DNA of 64,000 bases from Tenebrio molitor (taxonomy: Eukaryota > Arthropoda > Insecta > Coleoptera > Tenebrionidae). The DNA lies in the NCBI RefSeq assembly GCF_963966145.1, contig NC_091053.1, positions 18,042,001 through 18,106,000 on the forward strand, read 5' to 3'. Both the position numbers and the translations under genes were made by a program. How positions within the stretch are numbered: position 1 is the first letter of the stretch; each line of letters begins with the position of its first letter. The notes below the pieces were generated by a model that was not told the DNA's origin, did no database searches, and saw nothing but the letters and a program-made list of their open reading frames with translations. Shown here piece by piece: positions 34,284 through 46,400 of the stretch.

Positions 34284-34842
34284 ACAAAAAAAAAACTAAT
34301 ATTTTGCAGATGATTGGAATAAATCGAATGTTTTTAAATGTTGCCACATTTAATATAACAAATACATAGGTCCATATCCTGTACAAAAAAGAACGTTTTT
34401 TTTTTTACATTTTTCCTGATATTGTAATGACAACTTAACAACGTGCGGCTAAGCTGTTCCGCGAATTTTGGGACATTCTGTATATAGAATATCTCTACGA
34501 AGTACGAACCTAGAAGGCCCATGGCTTGTTTGGTTACATTTTTTCGCTTTCTGTTCTGTTTTTCTCTTTTGTTCTGCATCCGATAATTCCAATCTCTCTT
34601 TTAAGACTTCCTGTACCAATTTCAAGCAAATTAATTAAATATTGTTGATCCGGCTGCGCCCCAGTAAATTTTATCCTTATCTTTACCTAGATCTTCATCT
34701 TGATCTTAATTTATTTTTTTTTCTATCCCATTTCGTTGTTAGAAAATTTAACTGTGATTACGCTGCTGTCAAAATGTTTCAAACAGGTACAATCTCAAAT
34801 GACACCGTGATGTGTGAACCTGAAATTTGAAATATTTTTTAT

Positions 34843-35573
34843 AGTGTATCTAAAATGCGTGTGTTAATTTTAACACGTAACAGAGCTTTTTTCTATTTGA
34901 ATTTTTTACGTAAAAGCGTCACAAATTAGCCATCAAAATGGGTAAGGCGAAAATTTTCTGCGAAAAAGGTTACAATGTTATAGAGATATTTTCATATTTG
35001 ATGGCGGAAACAAAAGACTGAGAATTGTCACAAATTTGTATTGTCAGTGTCAAATTTCTCAAAGACGTTCGTGATTTCGACAGAAATGCTGCAAATTGGC
35101 AATAAGAAAGTTATTCATCGTCGAACTAGAGACAAAATTTGTAATACGTTTGATTATATGAGAATAACTTTTCCTTTTGAACCACTGACAAAAATTGGTT
35201 TCCTTAGAATTTATTTTTTCAATCAATTTAGCGAAAATTTAAATTTACCTAGACATTCCTTTTTACGGCGTTTATGAGAAATTTGACACTGACAATACAT
35301 TTTCGTGACATTTCTCAGTCTTTTGTTTCCGCCACCAAATATGAAAATACCTCTAGGAAAAATGAAATGATAAAAATTAAAATTCTTATGGTTACAAAAA
35401 AATAGAGACTAGTTAATAACACAAAACGATTCGTTTGGTAAAAATTGGGGGGAAAAATCTTGGAAAAGTTTAGCGAATTTTGCAAAATGTTATAGAGAAA
35501 AGATTCATAAATTGGCGAGTTCTTTCTTCTGGTTAAAATTAACACAAATGTTTCAAATACACCCTGTATACAA
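34843..35573. repeat. Large foldback element of about 730 bp
   Basis: The best-kept inner arms (34986-35066 and 35271-35352) pair over about 80 bp, for example ATTTTCATATTTGATGGCGG on the left. The outer ends also pair (TGTGTTAATTTTAAC near 34858, complement near 35535), ending at ACACCCTGTATA on the right. Small ORFs inside, such as 35041-35277, lie in the loop and are not recognised. Confidence 0.7.
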
Positions 35574-37887
35574 CGTACGTAAATTGGTCCATTTATTTAT
35601 TTTATTTGAGTGTATATTTTTCGTGCTGAATCATTCCTAAACTAAATTTAGCATACTGAAATGTATTTCCTGGAGATCTCGGTTCAGAAAGAAAGAAGGA
35701 AATTACTGAAAATTGCTAAATTGGAGCTTTAGAACCTTTACAGCGTTAATACAATACAATTTGATTCCATCTCTTGATTCCAAGTTGTTGCGCCTTCTGG
35801 CTCTATGGATCTTGTAGACCCCATTCAATTTTTCTATTTTTGAAGGTTGAATAATCTTATATTTTAACAGGATAATACGCTTTCCAACATGACAAGAATA
35901 ATTTAAGCAAGAGAAACGTGCTGCAGATTTTTTATTCTGTCTTCGAATGTAGATTTGAAATATAATTGATGAAACTTAAATAATAGAACTTGAGGCTTGC
36001 ATAATTTGTTTTTGGAAATCTCAACAAACCCACTCGACAAGTTCCAATTTTGTGATTCTGGGTATTATATCTTAGATACGTAAAAATTCCTATCTCATAA
36101 AATTTTATTGGTAAGTACACTGTCCCGGGCAGTGAACTTTATTTGTCACAGTGATATTTTCACACCGTAAATTTTTTGGTGTTTATTGTACGTAGGTACA
36201 CCTTCGATTTACTTTTAAAGTCATTCAGACAACACCTCGAGCAATGTCCTTAACTTTTATTCCGACATCAAAAGTCACTGCTTTCATTTCGATTGCAAAC
36301 TGCCAAAGCATTCTTCGAAAAAGTGTTGAAACACGACGAACCACTTGCTCCATTCATCGGCGCAGAAACTGAAAGAATCTACAGATGAGAGAGATTCATT
36401 ATTAATGTTATTATTATTGTGCGTGGTGTGGTGCCGGTCTTAGTGGCGCGCTGACGCAATACATCCGATTGAAAATGTACCTTCACTGGTGGATTTTCGA
36501 CTGGAACTCCTAAGGCCGCCGCCACACTTCCTCGAAGCGTCGGACCACCCGTACACGCGACACACCTTGTGTGTTTTAGGAAAAACTATGAGTCAGATCG
36601 TTCGAATTAATTATTATCTTCATAATAATAATTATGACAATCCAGTTTTAAATGAGCGTGTAGTTAAAGAGGTTTTTTTTTTGTTGTGTTGTTGTGCCGG
36701 AGCGGTAAATGAGTTCACAGCTAAACCTATCGATTGGAAACACATTATCCAGGTGGAAAAAAACAAAAGGCAAGCGCGCATTCCATTGCAAAAGTTAACG
36801 ACAATTATGTGCAGCTCGCAAAGTCGAGGTTATCGGAGATTGCCGCCGCGCGGTAGAGAACGTACAGGTAAAAAAAATCACCTCATGGATACATTATCGA
36901 TGTAAAAATGGAGTCCGTCATGAGAGTGGTGGTGCGACACGGCGGTGCAGCGTGACAACACACGCCACATCCTCGTTCGGTGCAGCAAGGACGTCTCTCC
37001 CGGTGAACTTTCGGCAGACGATGATCGAGCGTCGACCGTTCGTGCGGACGGCTTTCGGCATCCGAGCTATTTCCAATAACGAAGAAGGTAAAAATAAGCT
37101 GCCCGAACCCCGGATTATTGCGGTTCAAGTAACCTAATCGGATTCATGGTGATGTGAGAGGCGGCCGCAGATCCGCATTCTAATTGAAGTAAACCGGCTC
37201 GTGATATTAAGAAAAATTATAACTCAAATTGTTGCTAAATGTCTGATTAATTCCAAAGTGGGACTATCTAACCTCGGATATCTGCGTGAAAAGGATGTGA
37301 CGGCGCGGTTCGAATTCCGACCGAACGAAGTCCTTGCAGGACCGAAGGAAATTCGATTGCGCAAGAAGAAGTGCCAACGGTAAAAATAGAGCAGAAAGTC
37401 GATTCGTGAAGCAGATTGTTTCGGAGCGGCCTCATCAAACAGCGGTCGTTGCATCGATGAATATATTAAACTAGATATTATTAAAATTCCTCCGGTCCTG
37501 GTTATTTGTTTTGTACCTGGTGCATTCGTTCACCTCTTTCTTGAAAGAGAAACTTCACAAGGCAAGTGCACCCGACACTTTCTTGCCGACCATAAATCTT
37601 AATTACGATCCAGTTAGTTGAACCACTGTGAGGTAATTCGTGTCTTAGATTTTTATTTCTACCAGTTGTAGTCACAGTTTTGCGTGATGACATGGACAAA
37701 TCTTGTACAGTTTGTTGAAAACTGACGGAGGTTTGTTCGTCTCTTGCAAATATCCTGGGAACTAAGAGATCGTGTCATCCACGTCAGCCAGATGTTCTCA
37801 AGAAAAAAAGCGTTTTTGACAATTTTTTAACTGCCAATCGTCACTTTCTAAATTCGATTGATTTGAAATTAGTACGATTTATCAAAA

Positions 37888-37927
37888 CCAGTACCCAAGT
37901 GGAATTGCAGAGGTACTTTGCAGTAAT
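37888..37927. repeat. Left 40-bp direct repeat of the LINE fragment
   Basis: It starts CCAGTACCCAAGTGGAATTG and ends TTGCAGTAAT. It matches 39060-39099 with four mismatches by eye, in the same orientation. It may be an old long target duplication or a repeated terminal part of the element. Confidence 0.8.
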
Positions 37928-39059
37928 GGTAGAAGCCCTAGGGGCTTTCCGATTCCTGTTTACAAATTTCTCTAAACAAAAAACAGCAATTACAAAAAAA
38001 TAACAATAAACCGTTTTATTCCTATTCCCCACCCCTTTCCTTCTCTGTTCTTTCCCTTCCCTTCGCTTCCTCAAAGCTCTCTTTTCTATTCTGAATTTTT
38101 CTACTCCTTCCCATGGTTCTTCGTTCACTATTCCGTAATCTATCACTGTTTCCTCCCTGCTAATTAATGGGTCCATTCCCCTTCTTCGTCCCCTTGTTTG
38201 TACCCCTTCAACACTTCCCATGCATTTTCTTCGATCCATTTCATCAGTCTCTTCTCTGCATTTTCCACCTTGTTTTTGGATTGTCTTTTCCTATCCCTCT
38301 CCTCTTCCCAATTTCTTGCTCCTCTTTCTCATATTCTCCCGTTGAAATCCCCTCCCATGAGCATACATTGGTCCCTGTTTTCTTTTATTGCGTCTTCGAC
38401 ACCTCTTCTTGTTGTCTTCACTTCTTTACTGTATATTGTCATTATTTTCCACCATTTATTATTGCCTATGCGAATTTTTCTTTCCATGCATTCTTCTTCT
38501 CCCTTTTCTTGTCGCTTTTCTTTAATCCCGAATTTTACCCCTGTTATTATTCCCCCAGTAGCTCTTCCTTTTTCTTTTCTATTTTTACCCCTTTGTACTC
38601 TTTCGGTAGCGACTTTTCCCTTTCCCTTTCTGCTTCTTTTCCGCTTTCCGTTTTCTTCGTTCATCTACCTTTTTATTGACCTTCTCTTTATACCTTTTCT
38701 CGCCGATTCGTCTTCTCATTTTTTCTTCTTCTAAAAATGTTTCTTCAGTTTCTCCTCTCTCATCCCAATTAAACCATTCCCCGTTTATCTGTATCTTCCT
38801 GTATCCTATTTTCACCACATTTCCTTTATCTCTCTCTTCTCTAGCCACCTGTCTTAACTTCTTTTGTGTTTTGTTTTCTCACCTTTTCTTTCCTTCAACT
38901 TACTCTTATTTAGCATAATGTTCTCCTTCTGCTCCCAACTTTTCTATTTTTTTTTATTTATTCTAAATGCTTCCTTTGCGTTCAGTTTCACCCCTATCTC
39001 CCTTTCTAACCATTCTTCCACCCCCTTCTCTATATTTCCTTTTATTCTTTATCCAAACC

Positions 39060-39099
39060 CCAGTACCTAAGTGGAATCGCAGAGGTCCTTTTCAGTAAT
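39060..39099. repeat. Right 40-bp direct repeat of the LINE fragment
   Basis: It starts CCAGTACCTAAGTGGAATCG and ends TTTCAGTAAT, partner of 37888-37927. Confidence 0.8.
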
Positions 39100-39230
39100 A
39101 AATAAACGTGTCTTTACGGTCAGTTTTAAGCGAGAAGAAGAAAAGAAATAGAACATTCTGTGGAAGATGAAGAAGAATATTTGTTGTGTCAAAAAAAAAG
39201 GAAACATAACGAATTGGCATAAAATATCGT

Positions 39231-39345
39231 GCGTTCATTTAAATTTATTTTCAAAGTAGGCGTTGAAGAGTCGATTGTGAACGCACTACGGATTGCAGAT
39301 CACGAATCAGCTGTTTAAATCTAACCTCACTGTTTGCGTTGTTTT
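39231..39345 (-). repeat. Partial copy of the CGGGTGTTCATTT element
   Basis: On reverse complement this segment follows 46293-46400, sharing GAAGAGTCGATTGTGAACG, CGGATTGCAGATCACG-like and CAGCTGTTTAAATCTAACCT blocks. It is a half copy in the opposite orientation, so one inverted end is missing. Confidence 0.7.
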
Positions 39346-41857
39346 TTTGCATGATAATGAAATAATTTGATAAAGAGTGCTTTGACTAATTTGAGGAACG
39401 TATGTCTGTCATAATGTTACATTTAGCTTCGTGGCAAAGTTTCTGTCATCAATACTTCGTTCAGATGAACAAGCCAAAAACACTATCACAAATTTGGGGT
39501 TAAACTTGACAACACTGACAGTAGCGAGACTTGATAAGCCACAAATTACAACATGCTGGAAATAATAGTTATTTTCATATGATTGGCGCTGTCGGATCAC
39601 TTTTCAGATTTGAAGCACGAGGCGTTGGCCGAGTGATGCAAAACAGGCCATTTATGACAAAGCGCTCACGTCAGATTCTTTGATTTTATTATTTACCACT
39701 TACTAAATTATTTAAGCTCTTTTGTATTGATCCGTTTAAAAAAGCAGAACACGAGCGAGTATCACTCACAGTCTAAATTAGAAAACGCGAGATGTTTTGT
39801 TCATCCTGTTTACGGTTAGTTAGGAATCACCTTCAACTTTCTGGTGAGCAATAGCAATTAAAGGTGTATCCACTTTCGTTTAAGAATTTTTTCGCAATTC
39901 GCATTTTGAACAACACCAACAGCAGCAGCGCATCTACTACCATAAGAGCATTCGCATTTTCTCCTCTCCGATCCCATATACCAAAACCAGCTGTTCTCGG
40001 CGATTTTAATCGTCGCAATTAAAATGGCAATGTGCACCTGGCCTAAGCAAACAGCCGACCGCATTATTAAACGGTTTTGATAAATTGATAGAGTCGCGTT
40101 TTTATCCCTCCTACGAAGATACTCTTTTTTTTTCGCGTGATCGGCGCAGAGCTTGCGAAACCATCTCCTCCTGGACCGAAGGAACGGTGGAATGCGAGTA
40201 TTGTTGATGCGAATCAAGTTGAGTGTCCGTCCGCCGGCGGCCTCGGCGGATGTTTTCCTGATGTGATGCCCTCTCCATATGTATAATTAGCATGTTTAAT
40301 AAGAGGCCGTGGTCGACCTTCCGAGGACACAGACGGTGAACGAGAATCGTCGTTTGGTAACACATCGTTGTACGTCGGAGGTGATAATCACCGCATTCAC
40401 TTTGCTTCTGCAAGATGTGCCAAATGGATCACGGTAGCTCTTGCAGGACATCTATTGCCGAATTTTTTATTTTGGTGGATTGAAAAGGCCGCAAAAAGAA
40501 TCTCTGGGGCGCCCCTCGTCAAGATCGATCGATCGCGTTTTTCCTTATTACGAATCGAATTTGAAATTGTTTTTCTCGTTCATTAATATTAAAACCGTTT
40601 CGATTTGGGTTAGAGGCCATTTGTTGTCGTGACAAAAAAATAGCAACGTGCGTCATTTGGGATGAAGCGTAGTGAACGGTTTTTAAGATTCAAATCCGCA
40701 CTCAATAAACTAGGCTTTTAAAAACTCGTACGTTTGACTGTCTTAAAACATATTTTTAAAATTCCCGTGTCTTCTTTTTTTCTTTTATTTTCTTAACCAT
40801 AACACATTCTTATCTCCGTTTTCGCACATGTTTGGATTATTTTTATTTTAATGCGCAGTAGAGTCTTGTTGCCTTGCATCTGTTTTTCTCCTTCACTGGC
40901 ATAATTTTTGTTGTCAAATTAATTTTTTCCTGTACAGTTGCGTGTTTGACCTCTTTTTATACTTGTATGCAGAAGTAACTTGCTGGTAAATACTGCACTG
41001 TAATATTATTAAATTACGATTTATTTTAGTACTTGTTTGATCTCGTTTTGAGGATTAAAAGAGAACTTACGTCACAGTCGAAAATAAAAAGTTTGTTCCG
41101 TTTTTTGCTACAGTATGAGCAAATTGAGTCTCCGTTGCAGTGGTTGTTTTTAGTGCTAATTTGAAAATGTTCATTTGCATAATAGAAATTTCTGCATTTT
41201 TGTTTTTACTTCCGCCGTGATTGGAATTCTTGACATTTATTGCAGAATAAAATTATGGAACGTTAAATGCATTCGTTGTGAACATTAAATGTTTCTCTTT
41301 TTCCTTACATACATTTTTTCCACAAATATTTTACAATATTCTTGAACTTGCTGTTTTCTGTTTTCCCACTCTCTTCAAAAATGTTTAATTTTATTTTTTA
41401 AACTAGCTGTTGTTTTTATAGAGATATTAGGATGCTTTGTAAATACGCGCTGCAACCGCTCCAAACGCTTGCACAGAAATGCCCCAATTTGACAGCTCCC
41501 TCCTAAGACGGTGTATCAAAACCTAAGTTAAAGAAACACTTTAACGATTAATGAAGACCCCGTCAAAATGCGTTCAGTGATTGTTTCGTTATAAGCGGAC
41601 ATGGGATACATACTTCCATACAAAATTTCCCTAATATGTACATATAATATCTTAGAATGATTGAGAACCCTATTTTAATTTTGTTGAGAATCTAAAACGA
41701 AGTAGTAGTAACGGCTGTAGTGTCATATTTACATTGCAAAATGCTGATATGACATTTTAAGAATGATTGGAAGAGATAGTACTAAAAAACTTGTTTATCA
41801 CAACATTCACAACTCATTTTTTATCTTAGTATAACTTGGTAGGATGGAGTCTTCATA

Positions 41858-42098
41858 CAGGGTACATGTCTATAAATGATTGTCGGGTCAAACTAGCTTT
41901 GGAAAAAAATATTTTTGTGCCGCCTTTTTGAAACGTCCAATTTTAATTTATTATTAACTGTCACTTCTGATACTTGTGGCGTTTTTTCGTTTCTTATATT
42001 CGTTTTATGACAGTTAATAAACACCAAAAATCTGTATTTTCAAAATTTGACAAGTTTTCATAGCAAACTGGACCAGACAGTCATTTATAGATACCCTG
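41858..42098. mobile_element. 241-bp TA-flanked MITE
   Basis: TA-CAGGGTACATGTCTATAAA at the left mirrors TTTATAGATACCCTG-TA at the right. The inverted ends run about 40 bp (TGATTGTCGGGTC against the complement of GACCAGACAGTCA). No coding capacity. Confidence 0.85.
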
Positions 42099-44911
42099 TA
42101 TATGTTTTGAAAAATGGTGCTGACGTGAAGAAGTGGGATTTACTAGAAATAATTTAAGAAAGTACTAAATAACAATAAGATTTTATCTAGGTTTTTTTTA
42201 GAGAAAAATAAGTTTAATGGTTCTAAATATTCGTATGTATTTTCCAAAATGGCGTTTACACCATACCCTCTATTATAGAAATAATTTTTTTATTAATTGA
42301 ACGTAAATCTACCTACTTATCTTGACTATTTGTTGGTGATTATTATACTTACGCAGTATGTGTATTTTTTGTGTTATTGAAGAGGGCGCGAAGAGGATCC
42401 CTGTGGCGCTCCTCATAAAAATTGGTCCATTGCGTTTTTCCTTTTTAGGAATGAAATGAACTGTTAAATCTGACTTTTTAATCATTCAGAAGGATTAAAA
42501 CTTCTTGAATATAGTAACTAGATATTGAAAATAGACTAGAAAGAAAAATTTAATAAAAATAATTTTGGTGCAGAAATTTGATAGTATTGAGGTTGCAGGT
42601 CCAGGTTTTGTGTTTGGCCAACCCGAACGTTTTTGCAGTTAAATTTTTCCTCTTGCGATAATCGCCGCGCTCCGGTCCTGATTGATGAAGTCGCTAAACC
42701 CATAATTAGTGAAAAAAATAAATCTATCCGATGAAGTTTGTCATGAACTGTCATGCATTTATAAAACGTTTTTTTTTTTTTTCGGTTCTTTCGATGAATA
42801 AATTGCTGCGGCTGCAAGGCAGGCCCGAGGTGGCCGTGTACAACGGCGCGAGGCGGCAACGTTTTTCCTTCGACGTTGATATCGACGCGGTCTCTTGACC
42901 CTACGGAGCTCCACCCAGATCTGTGTGCATTCCGATATGCACATAGAAATGCCTCCCGACCGACTGCACACATCCACTTGCACATAAATTAATAAAACCG
43001 TATAAGGCGTTGCCGACTTGTGCAGTTTCCATTTATTAAATTAATAGTTGCGTTGTTTGTTGCGAAATCACGAAACGAGACGGTGTTGCGTCAGCTTCGG
43101 TGGCGAAAGATGATTTCTGCACGGGCGCATGATAACAACGTGAAAGCCTTCGATTTTGATTATCTGTGTTGATTGCTGTCCACGTGGCGGACGCGACCGC
43201 AGGAGACAAAAAAAATGCGTGTTGGACTATTTTTCTGTGGAGGAACGAAGGCGTTGACTTTTTTTTTGGATATTTTGGGGCATCTCTTGGAGGAGTTTGT
43301 TGACAGCGATCGGTGTGGCATTTCTGCAGCAATATGTGTGTTCAGTCCTTACTAATCGAATCTCGAAGAGGTGGAGAAAAAACCGAAACTCGATCACCTT
43401 GTGTGCGAATTTATCGAATCACGAACAGGAATTTTTATTGAACCGCAATGTGTAATTTTATTTAACGGTGTGAAATGTAACATGCAAATAGACGTGGACG
43501 AAACCGCGACCGAGCTCGTAATGATAGGGGATTCGTGTTGTTTCGTTTGAACACTGCTAAGATTCATCGACACCGCGAATTGAGAAGAGATGAGTTGATT
43601 TGTGAACAGGTTCATCTGAAAAGTACTGTAAATTGTGCAGAGGATAGTTTTGAATTTTTTAGATTGGAATTCCGACTCTGAATTTGTCAAAAATGTACAT
43701 TTTCGAACACGTTTGTCGAGACCTTGCATTAAAAATGATCGTACTGTATTTTTTACATAATTTGTCTTCATCCACTTTCATTTATGTATTTCACTTTCGT
43801 TCCAAATATATTTTTTATTTTCTGTTGGTACTTGCGCATATTGTGTATACTATTCCTTGTCAACTAAGATTACATGGCCGCCATAAACCCTAAGGGTTTA
43901 TATGGACCATATAACCGTACTTGACGAGGAGTAGTATACGTACCGGATTTGCTAATTGTCTTGATCAGAGCCGGAAGAACTTTTTCCTCTGCATCTAGAT
44001 GTCAAGAAATGCTCAATGTTTGTAGATCAATACGAACAGGGGAGGGCATAAGTACTATTGTAAAAAAATATTTTCCCTTTCATAAATACGTTGCAAATTC
44101 AATAGATACAAAGAATGCAACATCTGAATACCACAGATGGAAAGAAAGAGCTCCTTGGTGCCTATTCCCAGCTATATCGTTAAATAACGCTTAAGAAATT
44201 GGGTCGGTTTTTTTTTTCATATTTTTTTAAATTGAAAAGAGGCTCGATAGTGCAATTTGTACACATTGACTAAGTGCATGGGGCTAGGTTCTTCGATTTT
44301 TGAAAACTGGTGTTATTTTAGTTTTTTTATTTCATTACATAAGGATCTAAAAAATATCCTGCAATTGAAATCATAAGTTGGCACGATCCTTTAGTAGGTA
44401 TTTTAGAAGCAAATAAAAGGTTTAGTAGAACGTCCTTGCAAAAAATATGTACATATTTTAAATGTTATTAGCGCTAACAACCCCTTTTGTCTATCAATAA
44501 ACAATCCGCATTTTTTACTCATTCCTCATTTTGTTTGATTTTTAAATAAGCATTCTTTTCATTTTCGATACCATACCATAAATGTTATGGTAAAATCATT
44601 AATGATTGTGAAAAATTTCAATATAACAATATAAAATCTCTTTCACAATATTTTGGTGTAGACGTCTTTAACCTCATTTTGCAAATTTTTCCAAAATTAC
44701 CTGTTGATTGATCTGCAATTTCGTTCTTTGTGCCATTCGGGGCCTGGTGTTTTAATTCACCATAAAGAAATCTTTTTACGTTTTGTTTCGTCAAATTCGG
44801 GATCGAGCATATGTTGTAAATTGAAATCGAAGTTCTTTTTGCCTCCCTTGTCCTTCCAAAATCTGAATTCGTAAATGCGTAAATCTTTCTTTAGACAACG
44901 CGACAAGCAGA

Positions 44912-45345
44912 CGAAAAGTAACTCTTTTTCGGACGCTGACCGTGGCGCCATCTGTTGGTCTGTTTAGTAAGTTAACAACGAGACCGACAAAACCGATAAT
45001 TATCCTGTCACCATAAACTATGTAAATAAGTACATAATTGTATTGCAAATATGTATGTAGTTAATTTCTAGTTTTGTTGACAAGTTGATAAAAAAATTAT
45101 GTAAAAAAAAATTGTTAATACATACATAATGTATTAGTAAATGTATCTACATATCTGAAAAGAGTAGCTACAAAATAAATACATACATATGTAATTTTTC
45201 CAATGATGTTTTTTGCTTTGTGGTGCGTGCGGTCGCATAAAAAATTTAATGTACACCTTTGCCAAAAAGTGCCTTTTGTCCTCATGTGTTTTCAAGCCTC
45301 GGCTGCGCCTCGACCAAAAAACTCAGACTCGGGCGATAGCCTACA
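44912..45345 (+). repeat. Dispersed repeat family A, copy 2
   Basis: Shares AACTCTTTTTCGGACGCTGA, TCTGTTTAGTAAGTTAACAA, TACAAAATAAA and CTCGGCTGCGCCTCG with copies 1 and 3. Its left end is diverged or shortened compared with theirs. Confidence 0.75.
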
Positions 45346-45831
45346 ATTTTATCTAATAACGGATTTCAACAATTCTGCTGCATTATTGACAACATCGACC
45401 AGTTTTGTTTTGTTTACGGAAATAACTAATCTATTTGAGATGTCATTTCTCAAGTCACTAATGCTGTCCCAACTTTTAAAATATTCCTCGACAAGAAATT
45501 TTTAGCGTTAATACCGACTCTGAATGTTTTTGCAACTTCTGTGATTTGATTGCAAAAATTACCCAAGACGTGATTTCGACATTACATTTTTTGATCGAAC
45601 GCAATGCGGTCCATATGCTTTGCGTAAAGTAAATCTGTGTGAAAGATATTTTACACGAGGATCATTTTTCTTTAAAATACAAACGCTGGACTGTTCAATT
45701 AATTATCCGCAACGAGCATTGGTTCTTATTAACTTATCATTAATTACTTTATCTTACAGGTGGAGTTTTTGAGCTACCTTAGACCATTGTTTTCGGTGAC
45801 AGAAGTCAAATTTTAATCACAAGTGAGATAA

Positions 45832-45928
45832 AGTACTCACTAGTGAGTAAATTTGACAGCTGCCATTTAACTTGACATAAAGTATGTACTCACAAGTGAC
45901 TAAATTTGACAGCTGTCATTTTACTTGA
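45832..45928. repeat. Tandem-like duplication with CTCACTAGTGAG palindrome
   Basis: TACTCACTAGTGAGTAAATT (from about 45834) recurs as TACTCACAAGTGACTAAATT (from about 45887), each followed by TGACAGCTG-CATTTTA-like sequence. The first unit contains the perfect 12-bp palindrome CTCACTAGTGAG. Confidence 0.7.
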
Positions 45929-45983
45929 ATAAAACTTCATTTCTTGGATTTCTTGCAATAGTTGCACCTGTGAGATAAAACGT

Positions 45984-46101
45984 CGTATATCACACGTGAT
46001 CGAAATGCCATTATGAAACTCGTGATAAGTGTCCCACTCGTGCGCAAGCGCACTCGTCGGTCACAATTCTCACTCTTGTATAATGATGCATTTCTATCAC
46101 T
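45984..46101. repeat. Foldback with central CTCG pair
   Basis: CACGTGATCGAAATGCCATT on the left pairs imperfectly with AATGATGCATTTCTATCAC on the right. The centre is CTCG-TGCGCAAGCGCA-CTCG (46037-46056), itself a GCGC palindrome. Confidence 0.65.
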
Positions 46102-46215
46102 TATAATATAATATACTATTATTATTTCTTATTATGTATTGTAATATGTATTATTGCTCTTAACTTTGAAAGTTATTCTACTACAAATTTAGACATATTA
46201 TGGTGGTGTACGTAT

Positions 46216-46400
46216 CGGGTGTTCATTTAAATTTATCCCCTGAAGTTGGCATTGAGGAGTCGTCCGTCTGGAAAGTAAAAGCACAACAACGCAAAAAGTG
46301 AGGTTAGATTTAAACAGCTGATCCGTGATCTGTAATCCGTGGTAGGTTCACAATCGACTCTTCGGTGCCAGCTTTGAGGAGAAATTGAAATGAACACCCG
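46216..46400. mobile_element. 185-bp inverted-repeat element
   Basis: CGGGTGTTCATTTAAATTT at the left mirrors AAATTGAAATGAACACCCG at the right; the ends pair over about 46 bp, to GAGGAGTCG / CGACTCTTC. A half copy lies at 39231-39345 in the opposite orientation. No coding capacity; the target duplication is unclear. Confidence 0.85.

Larger units (their letters stand above)
33407..34480. mobile_element. TA-flanked inverted-repeat element hosting two other MITEs
   Basis: CAGGGTGGCTCAAAATTCGC at the left and the complement of CAGAATGTCCCAAAATTCGC at the right form the ends, followed inward by GGAACA on both sides. TA flanks both ends. Inside it lie a copy of the GGCATAATGGGAGGCC family (33495-33782) and a CAGTTGGTTGCA element (34049-34283), which split it. 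Without those inserts it would be about 550 bp. Confidence 0.75.
32752..37887. other. Gene-free region, nested inverted-repeat elements
   Basis: Recognised contents are the nested TA-flanked element 33407-34480 and the large foldback 34843-35573. The moderately GC-rich stretch at 36.4-37.4 kb carries a 138-codon open frame (36489-36905) without known similarity; it could be a UTR exon or enhancer. Nothing else could be assigned. Confidence 0.45.
37888..39099 (-). mobile_element. LINE fragment (ORF1 tail and endonuclease), minus strand
   Basis: Pyrimidine-rich on the + strand because the minus strand encodes Lys/Arg/Glu-rich LINE proteins. From right to left the minus strand reads an ORF1-type tail (VKIGYRKIQINGEWFNWDE, about 38815-38759), a very basic stretch, an endonuclease core (YSKEVKTTRRGVED, MLMGGDFNGRI) and ETVIDYGIVNEEPWE. 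Several frames are used, so it is broken. Reverse transcriptase is absent. Direct repeats of 40 bp flank it (37888-37927 and 39060-39099, about 36/40 identical by eye). Confidence 0.75.

Noticed and set aside
36489..36905. 138-codon + strand frame
   Set aside because: No recognisable domain, no supported splice partner and mixed composition; kept only as part of a possible regulatory or UTR region.
38167..38734. Long + strand frames of 170 and 178 codons, Ser/Phe/Leu-rich
   Set aside because: They are the antisense shadow of the minus-strand LINE endonuclease and basic region; the pyrimidine bias comes from Lys/Arg/Glu codons on the other strand.
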